A stretch of DNA of 59,930 nucleotides. It comes from Heyndrickxia ginsengihumi (GTDB lineage: Bacteria > Bacillota > Bacilli > Bacillales > Bacillaceae_C). Location: NCBI RefSeq assembly GCF_011008565.1, contig NZ_JAAIWK010000024.1, forward strand, positions 1 to 59,930. The letters are read 5' to 3'. This document shows positions 1 through 8,317 of the stretch, piece by piece (the first letter of the stretch is position 1; the number at the start of each line of letters is the position of its first letter). A model generated the notes under the pieces. It made no database searches and was not told the DNA's origin. It saw nothing but the letters and a program-made list of their open reading frames with translations. A program made the translations under genes and the position numbers.

Positions 1-53
1 TTTAAGTAACACTTAACTGCTTGTAATTTATCTTCGGCAGTAAATTTAACCAT
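1..53 (-). CDS. IS3-type transposase OrfA, N-terminal fragment
   Basis: Only the first 17 codons are inside the window, cut by the window edge. The peptide MVKFTAEDKLQAVKCYL fits the start of IS3/IS150-group OrfA proteins, which open with a helix-turn-helix beginning K(F/Y)(S/T)xExKxxAVxxYL. A GGAGG sequence lies about 12 nt upstream of the ATG. The family call rests on this short peptide together with the IS-like terminus at 108. Whether the transposase is intact cannot be seen. Confidence 0.6.
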   Translation of the reverse strand, partial: MVKFTAEDKLQAVKCYL

Positions 54-108
54 AGAAAAACTGCACCTCCAACTGTTAGATGGTGTCTAACAATTGGGGT
101 GCAGTTCA
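1..108 (-). mobile_element. End of an IS3-family insertion sequence (partial)
   Basis: The element's terminus reads, on the minus strand from 108 inward, TGAACTGCACCCCAATTG. This resembles the TG...CTGCACCCC ends of IS3-family elements in Bacillus as I remember them. A transposase start lies just inside it (1-53). A near-perfect inverted repeat at about 73-97 (CAATTGTTAGA/TCTAACAGTTG on the minus strand) sits between the terminus and the start codon. The insertion lies 22 bp past the ytpR stop codon. The other end and any target duplication are outside the window. Confidence 0.75.
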
Positions 109-130
109 TTCAATGATGCGGTTTTTTTTA

Positions 131-730
131 TTACATAGGAAAAGCTTGTCCTACTTCATATTCGTCATTTAAAACAAGTATTCCCTTCTTTTGCGGGGCA
201 TTTGGCAATCCTAACTCACGAGCAGAACAAATCATACCGCTTGAAGCGACGCCACGTAATGCTGCATCTTTTATAATTAAGCCACTCGGCATAACCGCAC
301 CAACTTTTGCAACGACAACCTTTTGACCTTGCTCAATATTTGGTGCCCCACATACAATTTGTAATGTTTCTTCACCTACGTCTACTTGGCAAATACTTAA
401 GTGATCAGAATCTTGGTGAGCGACTTTTTCTTTTACGTAGCCAACAACAAATTTTGGTGAAAAATCAGCAGTAACTGTTTCATTAAATCCATTCGCCGCC
501 AAAGCTTTATTAATTGCTGCTACAATTTCTTCATTTAAAGGCACTACACCGTTTGCATCTATTTGAACATATTTTGAAGCATTAAAGAGATTATATCCAG
601 CTGTCTGTTTTGAATTTTCATCATAAATACGGGCAACATCACCTTTTCTTTCATATGTGCGTTGTTCCACATCCGTCAACATGATGATCAAAGTATCCCC
701 AATACCTTCTTGATTATAAAAAACATTCAT
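131..730 (-). CDS. ytpR: YtpR, tRNA-binding-domain protein
   Basis: This 199-residue protein has an N-terminal region of about 90 residues typical of YtpR (DUF4479). It is followed by a tRNA-binding OB fold of the EMAP-II/Arc1p/PheT-N type at about residues 95-199, with the segments [19 protein letters not shown] and VCGAPNI. Proteins of this type are thought to bind structured RNA; the exact role is not established. It follows ytpQ by 18 nt with a good GGAG site and is probably cotranscribed. In B. subtilis the next gene downstream is the DNA translocase gene sftA (ytpS); here an insertion sequence begins 22 bp after the stop. Confidence 0.92.
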   Translation of the reverse strand: MNVFYNQEGIGDTLIIMLTDVEQRTYERKGDVARIYDENSKQTAGYNLFNASKYVQIDANGVVPLNEEIVAAINKALAANGFNETVTADFSPKFVVGYVKEKVAHQDSDHLSICQVDVGEETLQIVCGAPNIEQGQKVVVAKVGAVMPSGLIIKDAALRGVASSGMICSARELGLPNAPQKKGILVLNDEYEVGQAFPM

Positions 731-748
731 TTCTTCAAAATACTCCTT

Positions 749-1549
749 TCAAAATTTACGATTTTTTCCCATGATAAAGATCGGCTCAAGCTCTCCTTCT
801 TTATACAAAAAAGAAAGAGCTGTAATTGGCACATGTCCATTTGAAAAAAAGCTCATTGTCATTTGCGCTACTACATCATAACCTGTTTCATTTTGAATGT
901 CACCTATGATTAAAACATCTTGATGCGGAATCGCCACAATCATTTCACCTTTTATCCTTGAAGCCATCTCTTTTAAAAAGGAATCATTCAAAATTCTGCT
1001 CGCATCATAACCATCATTCGTATTTAAAAAATAAAAATCATTACCCGCAACTGTATCTTTTTTCAACTCTGTCGATAAAGAGCGAACATTGAACTTGGCC
1101 ATTTCACGAATATAATCTTTACTCCAATTTTCAGCCGTTAACATTTGTTCATCTATTAAACGGTACGTATTTCCTAAATCTAAAGCATAGTAAATACGTG
1201 TTTCTGCTGTGTGATCATCCGTAAAAAAAGCAACGCCTTCCCTAGCTTCCTTTGGAAATGAGGTTGATCGCATAACAGGAAAAATCTTTTGTTCTTTACC
1301 TGATAACGTTTGTGCAGTTCCCATTACTTGAAGTGCTTCTTTAACATAGTATACAACTTCATCAATTGCTTTTTCTTTCATAACAGCCCATTTTGAGACA
1401 ATTTCAGGAAGCGAAACATTGATTCCTTTTTTCGTTTTCTTGTTTTCAATACGTAATATGTCTTTTTCCCTATCATATGAGAACGTTCGTTCATCATTAG
1501 CTAACCTTTTTTCAAGCTCACGTTTTATTTGGTTGGAATCCATTTTCAT
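749..1549 (-). CDS. ytpQ: YtpQ, DUF1444 family protein
   Basis: This 266-residue cytoplasmic protein matches B. subtilis YtpQ in character, with the conserved segments [24 protein letters not shown] and ITALSFLY. Its function is unknown (DUF1444). Three in-frame ATGs lie close together (1555, 1549, 1543). I chose 1549 because AAGGATGTGAT, a near-perfect anti-16S match, places its GG core 8 nt upstream, and because the family starts MKM. A terminator sits between it and ytpP, so transcription comes by readthrough or from a promoter in that short gap. ytpR follows. Confidence 0.9.
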   Translation of the reverse strand: MKMDSNQIKRELEKRLANDERTFSYDREKDILRIENKKTKKGINVSLPEIVSKWAVMKEKAIDEVVYYVKEALQVMGTAQTLSGKEQKIFPVMRSTSFPKEAREGVAFFTDDHTAETRIYYALDLGNTYRLIDEQMLTAENWSKDYIREMAKFNVRSLSTELKKDTVAGNDFYFLNTNDGYDASRILNDSFLKEMASRIKGEMIVAIPHQDVLIIGDIQNETGYDVVAQMTMSFFSNGHVPITALSFLYKEGELEPIFIMGKNRKF

Positions 1550-1576
1550 TCTCATCACATCCTTATAGCATTGTAC

Positions 1577-1606
1577 AAAAAAACCCTCCACCAGGAAAGA
1601 TGGAGG
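1577..1606 (-). terminator. Rho-independent terminator after ytpP
   Basis: On the minus strand the stem CCTCCA...TGGAGG (1606-1585) is followed by a run of seven T. It lies 9 nt past the ytpP stop and 28 nt before the ytpQ start, so it would limit readthrough from ytpP into ytpQR. Confidence 0.75.
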
Positions 1607-1614
1607 AATAAAAA

Positions 1615-1929
1615 TTATGCTAAGCCCTCAATAAATTTTTCTATTTCTTCTCTTGTTTTACGATCCTTACTTACAAAACGTCCGATCTCTTTTCCATCAC
1701 GGAACGCAATAAAACTTGGGATTCCGTACACATCTAATTCCCCGCATAAATCAATAAATTTATCACGATCAACATGAACAAAAGGAAACTCACTAAATTG
1801 CTCTTCCACTTCAGGCAAGAATGGTTCAATGAAACGGCAATCCGGGCACCAGTCAGCTGAAAATAAGAAAATATGTTGCCCTTTATTTTTAAGTTCATTA
1901 AATTCCTCGACAGATTTTAATTGTTGCAT
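1615..1929 (-). CDS. ytpP: YtpP, thioredoxin-like protein
   Basis: This 104-residue single-domain thioredoxin fold has the active site [10 protein letters not shown] at about residues 25-34 and the cis-proline segment YGIPSF. The CPDC centre differs from the CGPC of TrxA. The family is a small thiol-disulphide oxidoreductase of undefined partner. The reading frame is open further upstream to 1986. I chose the ATG at 1929 because AGGAGG lies 10 nt upstream and because the protein then starts [10 protein letters not shown], like B. subtilis YtpP. It is upstream of ytpQR in the same direction, separated by a terminator. Confidence 0.9.
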   Translation of the reverse strand: MQQLKSVEEFNELKNKGQHIFLFSADWCPDCRFIEPFLPEVEEQFSEFPFVHVDRDKFIDLCGELDVYGIPSFIAFRDGKEIGRFVSKDRKTREEIEKFIEGLA

Positions 1930-2217
1930 TGCGCTATTACCTCCTAAAATTTCCTGTTTATATTTTCTCCCTTCTATTGTAACCATAGATGCTCATTTTT
2001 GCTAAAGAACTGTTTATTTTTTTATATTCAAAACAAGCAAATATTTTTTTTACATGAAATTAAGAGCTGCACAAAAACAATTTATTTAGAGATCCTGACA
2101 CAGTATTTATTTTGTTAACATAATGTAAAACTGCTTATATGTCCTACATTCTGCTTTTTAGGTATAATAAATATACAGGAATTTACGTATTTTGTATAAA
2201 TTAAGGGGTATGTTGAA

Positions 2218-3357
2218 ATGACAATATTGATAGTTGACGATCATAAAGTCAATTTATTCGTAATTGAAAATATATTAAAACAAGCAGGATTTGATGACTT
2301 CCATTCTTTCACATCTGGAAAAGAGCTGTTTCAATATTTGAACTTAACAGATGAACATTCAAGAATATCAGCAGATTGTATTTTAATGGATATAATGATG
2401 CCTGAGATGGATGGAATTGAAACTTGCAGAATCCTACAGCAAACACCGCGCTTCAAAGATATCCCTGTTATCTTTTTAACTGCTTTAGATAATTCCCAAA
2501 AATTGGCGGAGGCACTTGAGGCAGGCGGGTTTGATTATATTACAAAGCCGATTAACAAAGTTGAATTAATTGCTCGTATTCGCGTTGCTGTTCGCTTAAA
2601 AGAAGAAAAGGACTGGCATATTGAACAGGAAAAGAAAATTAAAGATGAACTTGATCTCGCGACACAAGTGCAAAGGACATTGTTAAGCGAACCGTTGAAC
2701 GAGAATCATATCTCTATCACTTCGTCTTATAAGCCTGCCAATAAATTAGCAGGGGATTTTTATTATTGGCATAAAATCGATGATCATCGATATAGTCTCA
2801 TGTTGCTCGATGTAATGGGGCATGGTATTACCGCTTCACTTGTATGCATGTTTATTTCTTCCAAATTACGAGATTTAATGCAAAAAAATGCACCATCAGA
2901 AGTAGTTATAAGTGAATTAAATCGCTGGATGTTGTATTTAAACAATGATCATAACAGTCTAAACTATTATTTTACAGCAGTTTACATGACAATTAATACA
3001 AGGAAAAAAACGTTAGAATACATAAATGCAGGGCATCCTCCTGCCTTTGCTTTAATAGATAAAATGAATACCGTTTCTTTAAAAAAAGGGTGCTGTGCAA
3101 TTGGCCTTTTTGATGAACTTACAATTCAAAAACAAGTCCTTCATTACCACTCAAGTATTCAACTATTACTATTTACAGATGGTGTCATGGAAGCCCTAGA
3201 TACTACAGATGTGAATGGCTTAGACAACTTACATAAACTATCATCACATTTTTGGAGCCATCAAGAAGCTGCTTTACCGCTTGATACAATCTTATCTAAA
3301 TTAGATCAAGACCAACAGCCAGATGATATGTGCGTTATATTAGTACAAGCTCAATAA
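2218..3357 (+). CDS. rsbY: RsbY-like receiver-PP2C phosphatase (sigma-B activation)
   Basis: This 379-residue protein has an N-terminal CheY-like receiver (residues 1-125; VDDHK, phospho-acceptor D58 in LMDIMMPEMDG, K in YITKPINK). A short linker coil leads to a SpoIIE/RsbU-type PP2C phosphatase (about 150-379) whose metal-site motifs GDFY, DVMGHG, FTDGVMEA and PDDMC are all intact. In the B. cereus group this architecture is RsbY (also called RsbP), which dephosphorylates RsbV to free sigma-B when its receiver is phosphorylated by RsbK. The converging rsbK-rsbM operon next door supports that assignment. AAGGGG precedes the ATG. A TATAAT at 2163-2168 is a possible -10 box without a good -35. 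Confidence 0.85.
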   Translation: MTILIVDDHKVNLFVIENILKQAGFDDFHSFTSGKELFQYLNLTDEHSRISADCILMDIMMPEMDGIETCRILQQTPRFKDIPVIFLTALDNSQKLAEALEAGGFDYITKPINKVELIARIRVAVRLKEEKDWHIEQEKKIKDELDLATQVQRTLLSEPLNENHISITSSYKPANKLAGDFYYWHKIDDHRYSLMLLDVMGHGITASLVCMFISSKLRDLMQKNAPSEVVISELNRWMLYLNNDHNSLNYYFTAVYMTINTRKKTLEYINAGHPPAFALIDKMNTVSLKKGCCAIGLFDELTIQKQVLHYHSSIQLLLFTDGVMEALDTTDVNGLDNLHKLSSHFWSHQEAALPLDTILSKLDQDQQPDDMCVILVQAQ

Positions 3358-3579
3358 TCTCAACATTTTCCTCGGTCAATTGAAAATCGGTGTTAATGAA
3401 TACGATTATTCGTCGGGTTCAGAATAACTCTGAGCCCCTTTTTCAAATGAAGCTTCATATTTTTCCCCTATATCTCTCCAATGACGAAACACCATCTACT
3501 TGCTTCAAAAACATTCACTAATAAAACTTGGTACTCATTATTTTAAAATTCTTGACTATTTTGAAGGGGCAATATAGAT

Positions 3580-3676
3580 AAGACTCCTGCGGGAAAAGCG
3601 GGATTGCTGAGACACCACAGGCGTGCAGCGCCGAAGAGGCTCAGCTTCCGCCCGCGGAAAGCGAGTATCCTGGAGA
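3580..3676 (+). repeat. GC-rich palindromic intergenic repeat, copy 1
   Basis: This roughly 97-bp island is clearly richer in GC than its AT-rich surroundings. It carries nested inverted segments: CTCCTGCGGG against CCTGGAG at the ends, GCTGAG against CTCAGC inside, and GGCG(TGCA)GCGCC near the centre, plus the block CCCGCGGAAAGCGAG. This is a repeat motif I recognise as common between genes in many Bacillaceae genomes. Copy 2 is inside 8078-8304 and a decayed piece is at 11735-11806. The rest of the gap 3358-3702 shows nothing else I can name. Confidence 0.75.
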
Positions 3677-3694
3677 AAAAATCATATCCTCCAA

Positions 3695-3740
3695 ATTAAA
3701 AACAGAGTGTAGAACAAACTAAATTGTTTGCTACACTCTG
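3695..3740 (-). terminator. Terminator after rsbM
   Basis: The arms CAGAGTGTAG (3703-3712) and CTACACTCTG (3731-3740) form a perfect 10-bp stem. On the minus strand it is followed by TTTTTAATTT. It begins 6 nt past the rsbM stop. Confidence 0.85.
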
Positions 3741-3745
3741 CTTTC

Positions 3746-4585
3746 TCATTTTTTTTGATAAATTTTCTCAGAACGATCAAAAATGCGATATTTCTGGTCT
3801 CTATCCATTAATCGTAATGTTTCTTTATTTCCAAGTCCTAAAAATCCATTTTGACAAAGACTTTCATCAAATAACTGAAAGACTTTTTGCTGCAAAGTGG
3901 AATCAAAATAAATCATCACGTTTCGACAAATAATCACATGAAATTCATTAAAAGATCCATCCGTCACTAAATTATGTTGCGCAAAAATAATATGATCAAA
4001 AAGCGATTGATTGAAGTAAGCCTTAGTAGAATCGGTTTTATAATACTGAGAAAACTCTCTTTTTCCACCAGCCTGAAAATAATTTTTCGTATAGGTCTGC
4101 ATTTTATTGAGAGTAAAGGCACCCGTTTCCGCCTGCTGAAGAATATGTTCATTCATATCTGTAGCATATATTTTTGCTTTTTCTAACAACCCTTCTTCTT
4201 CCAGCAGAATTGCCATAGAATAAGCTTCTTCGCCTGATGAACATCCGGCATGCCATATACGAATTTCTGGGTATTGTTTTAAAATCGGCACAATTTTTTC
4301 CCGAAAAGCCAAAAAAAACGCCGGATCTCTAAACATCTCTGTAACATTTATAGATAAATCATTGAGCAATATAGTCAAAAAATCCGGCTCATGAATGACT
4401 TTTTCTATTAATTGACTAATAGCAGATAACTGCTCTAACCTCATTCGATGAAGAATTCTTCTTTCAACAGATGAGCGAACATATTGGCGAAAATCATATC
4501 CTGAAATACGATAAATCGCAAAGAGAAGCATATCAATTTCAAGCTGCTTTATTTCTTCATCTGATAATTGAACTTTCCGCACCAT
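3746..4585 (-). CDS. rsbM: RsbM-like CheR-type methyltransferase
   Basis: This 279-residue protein is a CheR-family SAM-dependent protein-glutamate methyltransferase. It has an N-terminal helical CheR domain (FRQYVRSSVERRILHRM, about residues 33-49), the SAM-binding motif GCSSGEEAYSMA, and the family signature CRNVMIYF. No chemotaxis genes are nearby. Instead it follows the hybrid kinase gene by 25 nt, as in the B. cereus rsbKM arrangement, where RsbM methylates RsbK and damps sigma-B activation. The start at 4585 has AAAGGG 7 nt upstream. A strong terminator follows. The assignment to RsbM rather than another CheR rests on this context. Confidence 0.85.
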   Translation of the reverse strand: MVRKVQLSDEEIKQLEIDMLLFAIYRISGYDFRQYVRSSVERRILHRMRLEQLSAISQLIEKVIHEPDFLTILLNDLSINVTEMFRDPAFFLAFREKIVPILKQYPEIRIWHAGCSSGEEAYSMAILLEEEGLLEKAKIYATDMNEHILQQAETGAFTLNKMQTYTKNYFQAGGKREFSQYYKTDSTKAYFNQSLFDHIIFAQHNLVTDGSFNEFHVIICRNVMIYFDSTLQQKVFQLFDESLCQNGFLGLGNKETLRLMDRDQKYRIFDRSEKIYQKK

Positions 4586-4610
4586 CGTGTCACCCTTTAT
4601 TTCTGATTCA

Positions 4611-7385
4611 TTATTTCTTCGTTAACCAAACACGCATAACAGATAATAATTGTCCCATTTTTAATGGTTTACTAATATAATCTGTTGCACCAGCTTCTAA
4701 ACATTTTTGTCGATCTCCTTTCATCGCCTTCGCTGTTAAAGCAATAATCGGTAAATCATTAAACTCATCTTTCATACGAATTTGTCGCATCGTCTCATAG
4801 CCGTCCATTTCTGGCATCATAATATCCATAAGGACAATGTCAACTTCTTTATGCTGATTTAATAATTCAATACATTCCATACCATTTTGAGCAGTTAAAA
4901 TATTCATGCCCTCTTTAGATAAAGCATTTTTTAATGCAAAGATATTTCGATAATCGTCATCACAAATAATAGCTGTCTTTTGACGGAAAGTATCCTCTTC
5001 TATGAATTCTAACTCATCATTACATTCTTCAAGTTGTTCTAATGTGATCGCAATTTCATCATCCTGCTGGGAGGTGAACATTTCCTCTGAAGCGATTAAA
5101 CCATTTGGAAGACTTGGAACGTATAAAGTAAATGTACTTCCTTTTCCAAGCTCACTATCAAGTTTAATCCATCCCCCCAACAACCTTGCAAACTGACGGC
5201 AAATGGATAACCCTAGTCCTGTGCCTCCATATTTGCGTCCAGTAGCACCATCACCTTGTTGAAAAGCTTCAAAAATAATCTCCTGTTTCTTTTTTGGAAT
5301 TCCAATACCGGTATCACTTACTTGCACTTCAAGCCAATAGTCTACCCCTTCTGTTCTTACATATTGCTCAACTGCCTTTTCATCCGCTTTATCAAGTTTG
5401 AATGTAACAGATCCTTTCTCTGTAAATTTGATTGCATTTGACAAAAGGTTTTTTATGATCTGCTTCATTCTTTGTTCATCAGTAAAGCAGATTTTAGGAA
5501 GAGCAGCTTGATCGACTTCTACATTAAGTTCGATCCCTTTTTGTTCTGCCAAATATGCGAAATGACCACCAACATATACTGGCAGTTCATGAACATTCAT
5601 TTCATCAACGACAATTTCCATTTTACCGGCTTCAACTTTTGTAAGATCAAGAATATCGTTAATGAGTGATAATAAATCACTTCCTGAGGAATGTATCACA
5701 CGGGCAAATTCCTTTTGTTCTTCTGTTAAATTTCCTCCTGTAGTATCTTCAGATAACATTTCAGAAAGTAATAATATACTGTTTAAAGGGGTCCTTAATT
5801 CATGTGACATGTTCGCCAAAAATTCAGATTTATATTGTGAACTTTGTAATAATTGTTCTGCCTTTTCTTCTAATTCCTCTTTTGTCTTTTCCAAATCTCT
5901 AGATTTCTTTTCAGCCTCTTTTGTACGTTCTTCCAATTGTTCATTAATCATTCTTAATTCTTCTGATTGAGATTGTAACTCTTCTGATTGCGATTGCAGT
6001 TCTTCTGACTGTGTCTGCAGCTCTTCTGATTGTGTTTGTAATTCTTCTGTCATCATTTGTGATTCTTTCAGTAGTCTTTCGACTTCCATTCTGCTAAGAA
6101 CACTGTTTATCGCAATACCAAGTGTATGGTTAATTTGTTCGATGAACTTAAGTTCAAGCGGAGTAAATTGATCCATGCTTGCAAGTTCAAGAACAGCTAA
6201 AACCGTATCTTCATAGATTACAGGAGTAATTAATATATGACGAGGCTTAATTTTACTAAAACCAGAGGTAATGAAAGAATAATTTTCTGGGATTTTCTCT
6301 ATAAGTTCCACTCGTTTCTCTAAAGCAGCTTGACCTATTAATCCTTCTCCAAGCAAAAAGCGTTCTCTGCCAGGATTCGATTGATCTTCTGCAAAAGTCG
6401 CTACTTTATTAAATTCTATTTTATCTTTTTTTCCTTCTTTTAAATAAAAGGCTCCCATCGAAGCACCCATCATTGGTGTGATTTTTTGTATAAATCGCTC
6501 GGCAAGATGATCGATATGAGTGATATTTTGATACATGGTTGCCATTTCTGCAATTCTTTTTTGCATCCAGTTTTGTTCAGAAATTTGCTTAAAGTACTCC
6601 TCTTCTTTTTGCCGTGATTGTTCAAGAGAATCAACCATTTGATTAAATGCTGTGCCGATACGCCCTATCTCATCTTCCGTTTTGACTTCGACATGTGGTA
6701 AAGATCCTAACTCATCATAATCAATATTAGACATGACTTTAGAAATTTGGTTTAAACTTTTTGCCGTACTTGAAATGATCCAATAACCAATTACCACCAA
6801 TAGTAATAAAACTATTACAAATGAAATAAAAAGTAATTGAAGCATTGATTGTTCCAAGTGATCGGCATTTTCCATCGCTTGTCCCATTTGTTTTTCTTGG
6901 AAACTTTTAAACCGTTTAATATTATCTGTTAAACTTGTACTTTCCTGTTTATATTCAGTCAATAAGCTATTTGAAATTGGTTCTTTATTACTTAGTTTCT
7001 CAAAGATTGTTTGTTCTGTTGCTGTATATGAATCAAATTTAGATTGGATTTCAAGCAATATGTTTCCTGCTTCATTTTTGTTCACCATTTTTGTCAACTG
7101 ATTAATCGTTGCTTGAATTTCCTTCGCATTATTATCTATTGTATTCCTATTTTCTTTTATATTTGCTGCACTGTCATTATTTAAGCTATCAATGATCCCT
7201 TTATCAGAACTTGTAAAAAGCCATTGAATTTCATTTGCATTTTTCACTTTGACATAACGGTCTTGAACAATTTCCGACATATTCTTTTTCATACGGTTCA
7301 TTGAAATGAGATCAACAACTGTTATGATCAATAAAAAAACAAAAATAATGCCAAAACCAAGGATTTGCTTTTTCCTAAATCCCAT
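4611..7385 (-). CDS. rsbK: RsbK-like membrane hybrid histidine kinase
   Basis: This 924-residue sensor has TM1 (about 9-28), an extracytoplasmic helical sensor region (about 29-188), TM2 (about 190-212), HAMP, and GAF (about 300-430). A long coiled coil with heptads of the SEELQTQ type (about 446-477) leads to HisKA with H528 in NMSHELRTP, HATPase (NLLSNAIKF, GTGLGLS) and a C-terminal receiver with D854 in LMDIMMPEMDG. This matches B. cereus RsbK, which signals stress to RsbY and is methylated by RsbM. I chose the start at 7385 because GAGG lies 6 nt upstream and the protein then begins MGFRKKQ. The frame is open to 7418. Confidence 0.88.
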   Translation of the reverse strand: MGFRKKQILGFGIIFVFLLIITVVDLISMNRMKKNMSEIVQDRYVKVKNANEIQWLFTSSDKGIIDSLNNDSAANIKENRNTIDNNAKEIQATINQLTKMVNKNEAGNILLEIQSKFDSYTATEQTIFEKLSNKEPISNSLLTEYKQESTSLTDNIKRFKSFQEKQMGQAMENADHLEQSMLQLLFISFVIVLLLLVVIGYWIISSTAKSLNQISKVMSNIDYDELGSLPHVEVKTEDEIGRIGTAFNQMVDSLEQSRQKEEEYFKQISEQNWMQKRIAEMATMYQNITHIDHLAERFIQKITPMMGASMGAFYLKEGKKDKIEFNKVATFAEDQSNPGRERFLLGEGLIGQAALEKRVELIEKIPENYSFITSGFSKIKPRHILITPVIYEDTVLAVLELASMDQFTPLELKFIEQINHTLGIAINSVLSRMEVERLLKESQMMTEELQTQSEELQTQSEELQSQSEELQSQSEELRMINEQLEERTKEAEKKSRDLEKTKEELEEKAEQLLQSSQYKSEFLANMSHELRTPLNSILLLSEMLSEDTTGGNLTEEQKEFARVIHSSGSDLLSLINDILDLTKVEAGKMEIVVDEMNVHELPVYVGGHFAYLAEQKGIELNVEVDQAALPKICFTDEQRMKQIIKNLLSNAIKFTEKGSVTFKLDKADEKAVEQYVRTEGVDYWLEVQVSDTGIGIPKKKQEIIFEAFQQGDGATGRKYGGTGLGLSICRQFARLLGGWIKLDSELGKGSTFTLYVPSLPNGLIASEEMFTSQQDDEIAITLEQLEECNDELEFIEEDTFRQKTAIICDDDYRNIFALKNALSKEGMNILTAQNGMECIELLNQHKEVDIVLMDIMMPEMDGYETMRQIRMKDEFNDLPIIALTAKAMKGDRQKCLEAGATDYISKPLKMGQLLSVMRVWLTKK
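5955..6049 (-). repeat. Tandem 21-bp repeat encoding heptads in rsbK
   Basis: Four to five diverged 21-bp units encode the repeated heptad (T/S)QSEELQ between the GAF and kinase domains. The units keep the protein heptad while third codon positions vary (TTA/CTG, GAA/GAG), so they are maintained at the protein level. Paired glutamates in coiled coils are the usual CheR-type methylation targets. Confidence 0.75.
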
Positions 7386-7528
7386 TTTTTCCTCACCCTG
7401 TCTTATGTACATGATCATCGATTTATCTCTTTATTTTTTTACTGTAATACATATGATAGATTGCTATCAGTCTCTATTCCCTTTTTACTACAAAATATTC
7501 CTTTAAAATATAATTTTTTAATAGCCAA

Positions 7529-8050
7529 TTATTGGTTTCGCTTTTGATATAAATATTGTCCAATGAGAAGCTCCATCACATGCACAAACATTTTACCACG
7601 GGAAACAAGTTCGTTTGTAAATATGCCGATTGCTCCTTCTTGTTTTCTTACATTTTTTCGCTTTGCATAACTGTCCATAACAGGTCCAAGTTCTTCTCCT
7701 GCTCTAAGGCGATTAGCAATTTCATCAGGTAGGGGAATTCTTGCTCCTCCAGCAATAATAGGAGCACTATTTTTCGCTATTAAAGCGCCCCAATTACAAA
7801 GAAATAGCCCCTGCGCTGTTTCTACTACACCGCCCTCTAAGCCAATGCCAATATCTGTATGCTCTCCATTTAACACATTATTTGCCCTGTTGATCGCTCC
7901 TTGGATCGTTTCTTCATCAGAAAAAGGCTGGTCGCTTACCCCCGAAGAAACTGAAGCAGAAACAATCGATACAGAAGAGCCAAATGCACTGCAAGCCTTT
8001 TTTACAGCAGAAACTTTTGCTGCATTTGTTGAACCTATGCCAATGATCAT
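7529..8050 (-). CDS. DUF84 (YjjX-type) inosine/xanthosine triphosphatase
   Basis: This 173-residue protein is of the DUF84/YjjX family. Those enzymes hydrolyse non-canonical purine NTPs such as ITP and XTP and so keep them out of nucleic acids. Visible family features are the N-terminal GIGSTNAAKVSAVKKA, the segment DEETIQGAINRA and GIGLEGGV. The frame is open to a GTG at 8059. GAGGTGAT, however, sits 8 nt before the ATG at 8050, so the protein begins MIIGIGS. It stands between rsbK and ytoP, in the same direction as both, with an intergenic repeat immediately upstream. Confidence 0.82.
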   Translation of the reverse strand: MIIGIGSTNAAKVSAVKKACSAFGSSVSIVSASVSSGVSDQPFSDEETIQGAINRANNVLNGEHTDIGIGLEGGVVETAQGLFLCNWGALIAKNSAPIIAGGARIPLPDEIANRLRAGEELGPVMDSYAKRKNVRKQEGAIGIFTNELVSRGKMFVHVMELLIGQYLYQKRNQ

Positions 8051-8077
8051 CTTTATCACCTCAACAAAAATTAGAAG

Positions 8078-8304
8078 AGAGGCTGGGACAAAACCGAAAA
8101 GTAGTTAACGAAAGACGAATATTGCACAAATCAGCTCCGAAAATATTCGTAAACTTGCGGGAAGGAAGGCATCGGTGAAACCCCGCAGTGCGTTAGCATG
8201 AAGAAACTCACCAGCCGTCCGCGGAAAGCGAAGTATATTTTCGGAGCGGGTTGGAGCGCAATATTCAGTTTTTCTTTCATTAACATACTTTTGTCCGAAC
8301 CTCT
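8078..8304. repeat. 227-bp MITE-like inverted repeat with GC-rich core, copy 2
   Basis: The outer arms (8078-8124 and 8259-8304) share AGAGG..GGACAAAA ends and a matching stretch of GTTAA(C/T)GAAAGA and GAATATTG. The inner arms GCTCCGAAAATAT (8134-8146) and ATATTTTCGGAGC (8235-8247) are perfect. The core repeats the copy-1 blocks TGCGGGAA, CCGCGGAAAGCGA and an inner stem that here reads GGTGA/TCACC instead of GCTGAG/CTCAGC. No transposase is encoded. It lies between ytoP and the DUF84 gene. Confidence 0.8.
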
Positions 8305-8317
8305 TTATGACATTTAT

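Noticed and set aside
2150-2217. GGGGTATG just before rsbY as a sigma-B -10 box giving autoregulation
   Set aside because: No GTTTAA-like -35 lies 12-14 nt upstream, and it abuts the start codon. It is better explained as the ribosome-binding site.
3746-4585. CheR-like gene as part of a chemotaxis system
   Set aside because: No receptor, CheA, CheW or CheB is nearby, and the gene follows the RsbK-like kinase by 25 nt.
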